Positions 25,398 through 33,743 of a stretch of DNA of 40,103 bases are shown here, one piece after another. Under the pieces are notes generated by a model. The model saw nothing but the letters and a program-made list of their open reading frames with translations. It made no database searches and was not told where the DNA came from. The translations under genes and the position numbers were made by a program. This DNA comes from Acidobacteriota bacterium (lineage in GTDB: Bacteria; Acidobacteriota; Terriglobia; 2-12-FULL-54-10). Where the stretch lies: assembly GCA_009691245.1 (NCBI GenBank), contig SHUM01000031.1, positions 1 to 40,103 of the forward strand. Direction: 5' to 3'. Each line of letters starts with the position of its first letter. The first letter of the stretch is position 1.

Positions 25398-26462
25398 CTA
25401 GTTGGCAGCCTGCTCGCGGAAAAGCCTGCCGATAAATCCTATCGCACGAATGGCCCGGTCGTAGGGCATGCGTGTGGGACCAAGAATCGCCATGCGCCCC
25501 GACGTGCCGCCGGGCCAGGGGAACAGACTGCCAATCAGCGCGAAGTTCCGCATCTGCGGCGCGGCGCCAGGCAGGCCAATGATCACTTGCAATGGGGACT
25601 CCCCGGCAGTCAATCCGCTGGCGATACATTCATTCAGCAGCCGCACCAAATTTTCTTTTTCTTCAAGCGCGTGAATCAGCTCACGCAACCGCGACGGGTC
25701 GGCCAGCTCCGGTCGTCCGATCAGGTTGGACGCGCCTTCAAGAAAAACATCCGCGAGAGACGTTTCCGCCAACATTCCCCGATTGTTCAACTGACGTAGC
25801 GCCAGGACCAGCCCGTCCACAGTGTGGCGCTCTGCCGTCAGGAGCTCGTGCAATTTCTCGCGAATCCTTTCCAGCTCCCAACCCTGGAAATTGGCGTTGA
25901 GATACTCGGCGGCCGCAGCCAGTTCAGACTGCGCAATCTGAAAATCAACTCGGATCATGCGGTGCAATACCGGTATGCCGGGAGAAACCAGGATGACCAA
26001 GATGCGCCGCTCGCCGAGGCTGGTGAAGTGAATATGCTCCATGACGGCCTTGCCGGCGGGCTGCCGCACGACCACGCCGAGATTGTTCGAGACGAGCGAG
26101 AGAACCCGTGAGGTCTTCTCAAAAAGTTCCTCGTCCGAATTCTCCCCCCCGCCGCCGAGATGAGCGCCGAGGTTGGCCATGATCAAATCCTCGTCGGGCT
26201 TGGCGGGCGGCTCGCTCGAATCGAATTGGCCGGCGTAGTAACGGTAAGCTTTTTCGGTGGGGATGCGTCCGGCAGAGGTGTGCGGCTGCTCCAGCCAGCC
26301 TTCTTCTTCGAGGTCCAGCATGATGCTGCGAATGCTGGCCGACGAGATGCTGTCTGGCCACTGACGCGAAATGGTGCGCGAACCAACCGGCTCGCCGGTA
26401 TCAATGTGCTTTCGCACCACCGCTAGCAGCGTGCCCCGCGTTCTGCCTGCAAGTGTTTCCAT
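25398..26462 (-). CDS. hrcA: heat-shock repressor HrcA
   Basis: A 354-residue transcriptional repressor. The N-terminal winged HTH (LLAVVRKHIDTGEPVGSRTI, SSASIRSIMLDLEEEGWLEQ, HTSAGRIPTEKAYRYY) is followed by a GAF-like domain with inserted dimerisation region and the conserved end GPTRMPYDRAIRAIGFIGRL. It usually binds CIRCE (TTAGCACTC-N9-GAGTGCTAA) upstream of groE or the hrcA operon. I see no CIRCE copy in 26463-26603. It is the first gene of the hrcA-grpE-dnaJ operon. ATG 26462 has GGAG 4 bases upstream; TTG 26474 is an alternative. Confidence 0.96.
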   Translation of the reverse strand: METLAGRTRGTLLAVVRKHIDTGEPVGSRTISRQWPDSISSASIRSIMLDLEEEGWLEQPHTSAGRIPTEKAYRYYAGQFDSSEPPAKPDEDLIMANLGAHLGGGGENSDEELFEKTSRVLSLVSNNLGVVVRQPAGKAVMEHIHFTSLGERRILVILVSPGIPVLHRMIRVDFQIAQSELAAAAEYLNANFQGWELERIREKLHELLTAERHTVDGLVLALRQLNNRGMLAETSLADVFLEGASNLIGRPELADPSRLRELIHALEEKENLVRLLNECIASGLTAGESPLQVIIGLPGAAPQMRNFALIGSLFPWPGGTSGRMAILGPTRMPYDRAIRAIGFIGRLFREQAAN

Positions 26463-26603
26463 CAATCTCCGCAACCTAATGAATACAAGTAGCTTTCGAA
26501 GATACGGCCAAGCTGGAAAATCAAGCCTAACAACAATCTTAGTGGCTACTCCGCAGCAGTGTCAAGTTCACCAGCCACACACGCGACTCACTCTTGGCTA
26601 TGG

Positions 26604-26972
26604 TCAGGAGCGTGGCGTGGATTTGGTTTTGGCGCGGACTTTCAGCGGCGGATGGCGATGCCAAGTGGCCTCCCGGCGCAGAGACGCTTTGTGCTTGTTC
26701 ACTTGCCGCAGTAAATCCTTGAAGCACTCCTGCAGGGCCGACAAGATTGAGTCGTCAGTCTCCTTGGCGTGCAGCACTGCGGAGGGAAGGGAGAGATTTA
26801 GCGAGCAAGTGGGGATATCTTTCGCCGAATTGTATTCGAGCACGCCGTGCAGATGGACCAGGTCGGGCTCAAAGTGCTTCAAGTATTTATTCAGCTTCTC
26901 CGTATTGAGCGCGATGGTCTTGTCGATCTGCGCTGTTCGGACTACGTGGTGATACGCAAAATGTACTTGCAT
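26604..26972 (-). CDS. hpf: ribosome hibernation-promoting factor, short form (HPF/RaiA family)
   Basis: A 122-residue basic protein with the beta-alpha-beta-beta-beta-alpha pattern of the HPF/RaiA family (sigma-54 modulation, S30AE). The first strand is QVHFAYHHVVRT, the helix IALNTEKLNKYLKHF, the strands LVHLHGVLEYN and TCSLNLSLPSAVLHAKE, and the second helix ILSALQECFKDLLRQVNKHK. It lacks the C-terminal dimerisation domain of long HPF, so it is a short form. It would sit in the ribosomal decoding centre and silence ribosomes under stress. GAGGAG lies 5 bases before ATG 26972. Confidence 0.82.
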   Translation of the reverse strand: MQVHFAYHHVVRTAQIDKTIALNTEKLNKYLKHFEPDLVHLHGVLEYNSAKDIPTCSLNLSLPSAVLHAKETDDSILSALQECFKDLLRQVNKHKASLRREATWHRHPPLKVRAKTKSTPRS

Positions 26973-27144
26973 CAAAGCTCCTCTATGTAGTGCAGGGTAG
27001 TGTCAGGATAGTGTCAGGATGAAAATTGATTCTATGGAAATGCTGCGCAGCCACGGGCTACACAACTCCGCAATAATCCACCGCGACCGCCTGAAGATTT
27101 TGCGCGGAAAATTACGATGAATTAACTTGCGTCCGGCGGGGCAG

Positions 27145-28584
<1,440 letters not shown>

Positions 28585-29028
28585 TTATTGATTCGTGCGG
28601 CGCTGCCGCGCGTGGATCAGTTTGTCGTCGAGAGGCTTACGGCTGGCGAATCCCTCGTCGGTATAGTGCCAGTGCCGGATGCCGTGCTCACCCATCTTCC
28701 AGCAAAGATAGGCATCCCGACCGCCGATCAGGGTAGGGAAGTCGATCAAGCCGATGTCGAGATCTTTAATGAGTACTCCGTACTCCTGTACAACTTCGAT
28801 ATGCTCGCGCAACCGTTCGAGCGCGTTCTCCTTGCGCTTTTTTATCGCCAGCGCTTCGGGTAAATCCACCCGAACACCGCCCATGCGAACAATGCGCTCG
28901 ATCAACTTCGCCTGCTCGCGGCCCGCTTCATCCAGGAGCTGCTTGCAATCGATGGCAGCTTGCAGCAGCCCTGCGATCTCGGGCAACAATTCTTCAGCTT
29001 GGCGCAAATCAAAATGGTTCTCCGGCAT
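28585..29028 (-). CDS. DUF2203 family protein
   Basis: A 147-residue cytosolic protein. It is mostly helical at the N-terminus (FDLRQAEELLPEIAGLLQAA, then a charged helix with KRKENALERLREHIEVV). It ends with the DUF2203 signature LIDFPTLIGGRDAYLCWKMG, then IRHWHYTDEGFASRKPL. Function is unknown. It is the likely first gene of a minus-strand unit with thiC 51 bases downstream. It is divergent from truA. Confidence 0.88.
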   Translation of the reverse strand: MPENHFDLRQAEELLPEIAGLLQAAIDCKQLLDEAGREQAKLIERIVRMGGVRVDLPEALAIKKRKENALERLREHIEVVQEYGVLIKDLDIGLIDFPTLIGGRDAYLCWKMGEHGIRHWHYTDEGFASRKPLDDKLIHARQRRTNQ

Positions 29029-29218
29029 GATTTCTTCACCGTCTCCAGAGCAGATTTTCCTGTGGGGCTCGACCAGCGCGAATAGGAGAAGCGTCAGCCT
29101 TACCTAGGATCATACTATCATCATAAAGGCGGACAGTGAGGGTGTGGAATACAAACTGATTTGCAACCGCGTGTCCTCACTGCCCCCCCCCAATGGAAGA
29201 GATCAAGGAATCGCTGCT

Positions 29219-30037
29219 ATGTCCGAAATTGTCGCAGAAGAAATATCGCGCGAGCATTCGGGAAAAAATGTTCTGTTGCGGCTGGCCTACGATGGCACGG
29301 ACTTCTCCGGCTGGCAGATTCAGCTGGGGTTGCCCTCCATCCAAGGTCAATTGACCGAAGCCTTTCAGAAGATAACAGGCGAGCTGGTCCAAGTCCGCGG
29401 CTCAGGGCGTACCGACGCGGGGGTGCATGCGCTGGGGCAGGCGGCCAGCGTCCGGCTGCAATCGCCGATTCCGGCTGCGAACCTGGTTCGCGCGTTGAAC
29501 CATCATCTGCCGGGGAGCATTCGAGTCCTGTCGTCCGTGGAGGTTGCCAATGATTTCCACGCGCAGCTCGACGCTGTCGCCAAGACCTATCGCTATCGCA
29601 TCTACCGCGCGTCGGTCTGCTCGCCGTGGCTGGTGCGCTTCGTTGACCCCTATCCTTATCCACTCGACGAGAAGTTGATGATCGAGGCCGCTGGGCATTT
29701 CGCGGGCACGCACGATTTCCGTTCTCTCGCCTCGGTGGACAAGAGCGGCCTGCGGCCCAACAGGACTTTTGTCCGCACTATTTTTGAATCCCGCATGGAG
29801 CGGCTCGGCGAAGAGCTGGTCTACACGGTTCGCGGGAGCGGTTTCCTCACACACATGGTGCGCAATATTGTTGGCCTGCTGATTGAGATGGGCCACCATC
29901 GTCGCCAGGTGCATGAGATCGCTGAAATTATCGCCGCACGCGACCGCCGCCGCGCCGGCCCCACGGCCCCAGCGCGAGGCTTGCATCTGGTGCATGTCGA
30001 ATACCGTGATGAGATCGGCGAATTTCGGCTAAAATAA
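29219..30037 (+). CDS. truA: tRNA pseudouridine synthase TruA
   Basis: A 272-residue enzyme that makes pseudouridine at tRNA positions 38-40. The catalytic Asp is in GSGRTDAGVHALGQ. Other family marks are LRLAYDGTDFSGWQIQ, KTYRYRIYRASVCSPWL, FAGTHDFRSLAS and FLTHMVRNIVGLLIEMG. ATG 29219 is preferred because AAGGA lies ~10 bases upstream and the preceding frame has no family similarity. It opens a plus-strand cluster through cysH. Confidence 0.97.
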   Translation: MSEIVAEEISREHSGKNVLLRLAYDGTDFSGWQIQLGLPSIQGQLTEAFQKITGELVQVRGSGRTDAGVHALGQAASVRLQSPIPAANLVRALNHHLPGSIRVLSSVEVANDFHAQLDAVAKTYRYRIYRASVCSPWLVRFVDPYPYPLDEKLMIEAAGHFAGTHDFRSLASVDKSGLRPNRTFVRTIFESRMERLGEELVYTVRGSGFLTHMVRNIVGLLIEMGHHRRQVHEIAEIIAARDRRRAGPTAPARGLHLVHVEYRDEIGEFRLK

Positions 30038-30120
30038 TATTTCGTTGATTATAAGCATGCATTGCCTTGCTACCAGAACCGAGCGGCAGGCAGCACATAG
30101 AGCGGGAAGGATTCCACAGC

Positions 30121-30393
30121 ATGTCAGACACACCCACACCCACGCCAGCGCCGGTAGCCGCAGTCAGCCCGGAGCAAAAAGTAAAGACGCGTCTGCCCCA
30201 TCAGCGGGCATGTAATGAAAAGGATGAAAAGGGCAAACTGTGCGCAGGCCATCTGAAGCGATGGTATGACTTCGGCGACAACGTCAAACGGCAGCATGGG
30301 GAAAAGGCCGAAGTCTATCGCTGCGAATTCTGCAAGTCGATCTATCTCCCCGCGCCTGGCTACGATTCCCGGACCGGCACCTTGCAATTCTAG
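30121..30393 (+). CDS. small Cys-rich conserved protein, probable zinc ribbon
   Basis: A 90-residue protein. It has a Pro/Thr-rich N-terminus (TPTPTPAPVAA) and four cysteines arranged C31-x9-C41 (CNEKDEKGKLCAGHLKRWY) and C68-x2-C71 (YRCEFCKSIYLP), which could bind one zinc. GGAAGGA lies ~10 bases before ATG 30121. No named family is recognised; similar small proteins seem common in Acidobacteria, which I recall but cannot verify. It lies 83 bases after truA. Confidence 0.7.
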   Translation: MSDTPTPTPAPVAAVSPEQKVKTRLPHQRACNEKDEKGKLCAGHLKRWYDFGDNVKRQHGEKAEVYRCEFCKSIYLPAPGYDSRTGTLQF

Positions 30394-30450
30394 TCCGCCA
30401 CTACTTTTTTTCGCGGAACCGCCGCAGAACTACTCAAACCATTGGACGTC

Positions 30451-31698
30451 ATGCCATTCTCTTCCCATTCCGCCTCTCCATCCGCTGCGGTTGAGGGGCA
30501 GGATTTCATCGCCCCTTCCGTTCTGTTTCGCACAGCGGAATGGGCGGAGCTTAGCCGCGCCGTGGAAGCTCGACGGCATTGGATCGAGCAGCGACATCTG
30601 GAACTGACCGCGATTCCCGCGCCCACTTTCCATGAAGCGGCGAGAGCCAAGTGGATGGCGGAACAGTTTTGCAGCCTGGGCTTGAAGCAGACGCGGATCG
30701 ACGAAGTCGGCAACGTGCTTGCCGACCGCCCCGGAAGTAATCGCAACCGTATTTGGGTAACGGCGCATCTGGATACGGTGTTTCCAGCCGACACCGCCAT
30801 CCAGCCGAAACGCGATGGCTCGCGCATCCATGCTCCCGGCATCACCGATAACGGCGCTGGTTTGGCGGCATTATTGACCGTCGCCGCAGTAATGCAGGAA
30901 TGCCCCCTCCGCACAGGCTGCGGGATTCGATTTGCCGCTAATGTGGGAGAAGAAGGCGAAGGCGACCTGCGCGGCGTGCGCCACTTGTTCGCCACTTCAG
31001 ATGCGCGGCGCAACGCGGTGGGCGTGATTGTGCTCGACGGCGCGGGCGTGGAACACATTACCAGCGCGGGTCTTGGGAGCAGGCGGTTTCTGGTTGAGGT
31101 GCGCGGCATCGGTGGCCATAGCTGGAATGACTTTGGCCGGGCCAATCCAATTCATGCGCTGGCCGCTATCATTGCTCGCATCGAGCAGATGCCACTTTCC
31201 CTGGAACCACGCTCGACGATGAGTGTCGGTCTCATCGAAGGCGGCAGCACGGTGAACTCGATTCCACAATCGGCGTGGATGAAGGTGGACATTCGCTCCA
31301 CCGACATGGTTCAGATTGAGCGACTGACCGCCGCACTGTATCAGGCTGTCAGCGAGGCTGCGGCGCAGGAGATGGACCGCGGCACGGGTGGCCTAGAGAC
31401 TCGCCTGGTCCAGTTGGGGGAGCGCCCGGCGGCAGACGCTCAACGTCCCTCGCGGTTGGTGGAAACGTTTCAGCAAACGGACCGTGTGCTGGGCATCCAA
31501 AGCCAGTTGCATTGTTCCTCCACTGACGCGAATTGGCCGCTCTCACTCGGTATTGACGCGGTGTCCGTAGGTGGCGGCGGCTCCGGCGGTGGCGCGCACA
31601 CACTGGAAGAGTGGTTTGATCCCAAGGGCCGCGAACTGGGCATCAAGCGCGTGCTGATCACGTTGCTTGCTCTCGCGGGCGCTCAGATTTTTAAGTAG
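30451..31698 (+). CDS. M20 family metallopeptidase
   Basis: A 415-residue di-zinc peptidase or aminoacylase. Metal and catalytic residues are in place: H106 and D108 (VTAHLDTVF), bridging D133 (GITDNGAGLAALL), catalytic E167-E168 (NVGEEGEGDLRG), an Asp in VLDGAGVEHI, and a late His in GGGSGGGAHTLEEWFD. The lid/dimerisation domain spans ~205-315 (GGHSWNDFGRANPIHALAAI). No signal peptide is seen, so it is cytosolic, closest to peptidase-T-like members. ATG 30451 is used; TTG 30442 is possible. Confidence 0.92.
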   Translation: MPFSSHSASPSAAVEGQDFIAPSVLFRTAEWAELSRAVEARRHWIEQRHLELTAIPAPTFHEAARAKWMAEQFCSLGLKQTRIDEVGNVLADRPGSNRNRIWVTAHLDTVFPADTAIQPKRDGSRIHAPGITDNGAGLAALLTVAAVMQECPLRTGCGIRFAANVGEEGEGDLRGVRHLFATSDARRNAVGVIVLDGAGVEHITSAGLGSRRFLVEVRGIGGHSWNDFGRANPIHALAAIIARIEQMPLSLEPRSTMSVGLIEGGSTVNSIPQSAWMKVDIRSTDMVQIERLTAALYQAVSEAAAQEMDRGTGGLETRLVQLGERPAADAQRPSRLVETFQQTDRVLGIQSQLHCSSTDANWPLSLGIDAVSVGGGGSGGGAHTLEEWFDPKGRELGIKRVLITLLALAGAQIFK

Positions 31699-31748
31699 AT
31701 GCGCGGGACGGTTCACCCGGTTGACATCAATTGATGAGGAAGCATGAC

Positions 31749-32468
31749 ATGCCGTTAACACAGGATGAAGTCACGCGGCTTGCCGCGCAGTTCGAGGGAC
31801 AGACTGCCGCGGATGTGCTGCGCTGGGCGCTCGAAAAGTTCCATCCGCGCCTTGCTCTCTCCAACAGCTTGCAGACCGAAGACATGGTGGTGCAGGACAT
31901 CGCCTGGCGGATTGAGAAGGGGCTGAAGGTTTTTACGCTCGACACCGGACGCGTTCACCAGGAAACTTACGACATGATCGATCGCGTGCGCGATCAATAC
32001 GGCATCCGCATGGATGTGTTGTTCCCCGATGCGACAGAAGTGCAGGGGATGGTGGACGCCAAGGGAATGAATCTGTTCTACGAATCGTTGGAGAATCGGC
32101 ATGAGTGCTGCGGCATCCGCAAGGTGAAGCCGCTGGGGAAGAAGCTGGCCACGCTCGATGCCTGGATCACAGGTCTGCGTCGCGATCAATGGGCCTCGCG
32201 CGGCAATGTGCAGAAGATCGAGATCGACGCGGCCAACGGCGGGATCATCAAGCTGAATCCCATCGCCGATTGGACGCGGGAGATGCTGGATGAATACGTG
32301 GCCAAGAATCGTGTGCCGCGCCACGCTCTCTACTCGAAGGGCTTCACGAGTATCGGATGCCTGCCCTGCACGCGCGCAACCCAGCCGGGCGAGAATCCGC
32401 GCGCGGGCCGTTGGTGGTGGGAAGACGATGGCAAGAAGGAATGCGGCCTGCACGTAGCGGAGAAGTAG
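31749..32468 (+). CDS. cysH: adenylyl-sulfate reductase CysH (APS type)
   Basis: A 239-residue assimilatory reductase that makes sulfite from APS. The PP-loop-like start LALSNSLQTEDMV and TLDTGRVHQETY are present. The [4Fe-4S] cluster Cys pairs CCGIRKVKPL and CLPC mark the APS rather than PAPS type. The C-terminal nucleophile lies in KKECGLHVAEK, and RAGRWWWEDD is conserved. AGGA sits 8 bases before ATG 31749. No other sulfate-assimilation gene is in the window. Confidence 0.96.
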   Translation: MPLTQDEVTRLAAQFEGQTAADVLRWALEKFHPRLALSNSLQTEDMVVQDIAWRIEKGLKVFTLDTGRVHQETYDMIDRVRDQYGIRMDVLFPDATEVQGMVDAKGMNLFYESLENRHECCGIRKVKPLGKKLATLDAWITGLRRDQWASRGNVQKIEIDAANGGIIKLNPIADWTREMLDEYVAKNRVPRHALYSKGFTSIGCLPCTRATQPGENPRAGRWWWEDDGKKECGLHVAEK

Positions 32469-32500
32469 GGCCGGCAGAGGAGCGAAATCTGCTTTTGCAC

Positions 32501-32585
32501 GGGTAGCCACGGTGAGTGATTTTCTCGCCGTGGGCCTTCCTACGGCAACCAAGCTCACGGCGAGAAAATCACTCACCGTGGCTAC
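32501..32585. repeat. palindromic element D, 31-base perfect arms
   Basis: The arm 32501-32531 (GGTAGCCACGGTGAGTGATT...) and 32555-32585 are exact reverse complements over 31 bases, enclosing 23 bases. It separates convergent cysH and ypdA-like genes; the last base pairs include the ypdA stop codon. It may act as a bidirectional terminator. A single arm of the same family is at 10169. Confidence 0.92.
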
Positions 32586-33595
32586 CTACCCAATTTCTTG
32601 GCGATGTCAGTGATGATCTGCTTGCCGTGGAAGCGTCCGTTTTCGATGAAGACTTCGTTGGTGTCGAGGCCGGCGATGATGACTCCAGCCAGATAAAGTC
32701 CCGGAATGTTGCTCTCTAATGTAGTTGGGTTGCAGTAGGGACGCATGCGCCGCGGCTCGATGGTGACGCCCATCTGCCGCAGGAACGTCGTGTCGGGCTG
32801 GTAGCCGATCAGCGCCAGTACAAAATCATTCTTGAGAGCCTGCATCCCGGTTGAGCCGGAGCCCGGCTTGGCATCAGCGTGAACCGGGGCGACGACAATC
32901 GAGTCCGGGCGAATCTCCACCACCTTGGTGTCGAACAGCGCTTTGATCTCCCCATTCTTGATGCGGTTCTCGATGTTCGGCTTAATCCAGTATTTAATTT
33001 TGTCGGAGAGCTGCGAACTGCGGTGGATCATGGTTACCCGCGCCCCGTGGCGATGCAACTCCAGCGCGGCGATGGCCGCCGAGTTGCGCGCGCCGATCAC
33101 CGCGACATCACAGTTGTAGTAAGGGTGCGCCTCGCGGTAGTAGTGCGAAACCTTGGGCAGTTCCTCGCCGGGAACGCCGAGCAGATTGGGAATGTCGTAA
33201 TAGCCCGTGGCCAGGATGATCTTGCGCGCTTCGTAGCGACCAACACTCGCATCCTGCCGCTGGGTCCGCACATGGAATTGCCCGTCCGCGCCGGATATCT
33301 CGGCGACCGCTTCATACTGATTGATCTGAATCTGATAGCGCTGCGCCGCGAGCCGGTAATACTTCAACGCCTCGATGCGCGTGGGCTTCTCGCGCAGGCT
33401 GACCATGGGCAGGTCGCCGATTTCCAGCAGGTCCGGCGTGGTGAAGAAAGTCATGTCGGTTGGATAGTTATAGAGCGAATTGACCACGCAACCCTTATCA
33501 ATGACCAGCGCGCTGAGTCCGGCGCGCCCAGCCTCAATGGCACAGGCCAGTCCCGTCGGTCCCGCCCCCACCACGATGATGTCGTAACATTCCAT
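32582..33595 (-). CDS. ypdA: YpdA-like FAD/NAD(P)-dependent reductase
   Basis: A 337-residue flavoprotein of the thioredoxin-reductase-like fold. The FAD-binding start is DIIVVGAGPTGLACAIEAGR. The YpdA hallmark is YPTDMTFFTTPDLLEIGDLP. The NADPH site is VAVIGARNSAAIAALELHR with IHR, and a C-terminal FAD motif is IPGLYLAGVIIAG. It lacks the CxxC redox pair of thioredoxin reductase, as YpdA does. YpdA reduces bacillithiol disulfide in Firmicutes; the same role here is inference. The 3' end lies inside palindrome D. Confidence 0.9.
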   Translation of the reverse strand: MECYDIIVVGAGPTGLACAIEAGRAGLSALVIDKGCVVNSLYNYPTDMTFFTTPDLLEIGDLPMVSLREKPTRIEALKYYRLAAQRYQIQINQYEAVAEISGADGQFHVRTQRQDASVGRYEARKIILATGYYDIPNLLGVPGEELPKVSHYYREAHPYYNCDVAVIGARNSAAIAALELHRHGARVTMIHRSSQLSDKIKYWIKPNIENRIKNGEIKALFDTKVVEIRPDSIVVAPVHADAKPGSGSTGMQALKNDFVLALIGYQPDTTFLRQMGVTIEPRRMRPYCNPTTLESNIPGLYLAGVIIAGLDTNEVFIENGRFHGKQIITDIAKKLGR

Positions 33596-33675
33596 AGCCC
33601 GCGAACCCCCCGCTCGCCTGACATGTTAGCGGTTAAAACGGAACACTGTAAAGGCGGCGCTTAAGTGGAGGAATC

Positions 33676-33722
33676 CCAAAAACACAACGGCGCTCCGGAG
33701 AGTTGCTCCGAAGCGCCGCTGT
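33676..33722 (-). terminator. rho-independent terminator of the M11-like protease gene
   Basis: On the minus strand ACAGCGGCGCTTCGGAG pairs with CTCCGGAGCGCCGTTGT (two mismatches), with loop CAACT, followed by GTTTTTGG. It lies 22 bases after the stop codon at 33744. Confidence 0.85.
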
Positions 33723-33743
33723 GGTTAATGGTTGGTCAGTGAA

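Noticed and set aside
26998-27021. Direct repeat TAGTGTCAGGA twice between thiC and hpf
   Set aside because: Only two copies of 11 bases, without symmetry; noted as a possible regulator site but too weak to report.
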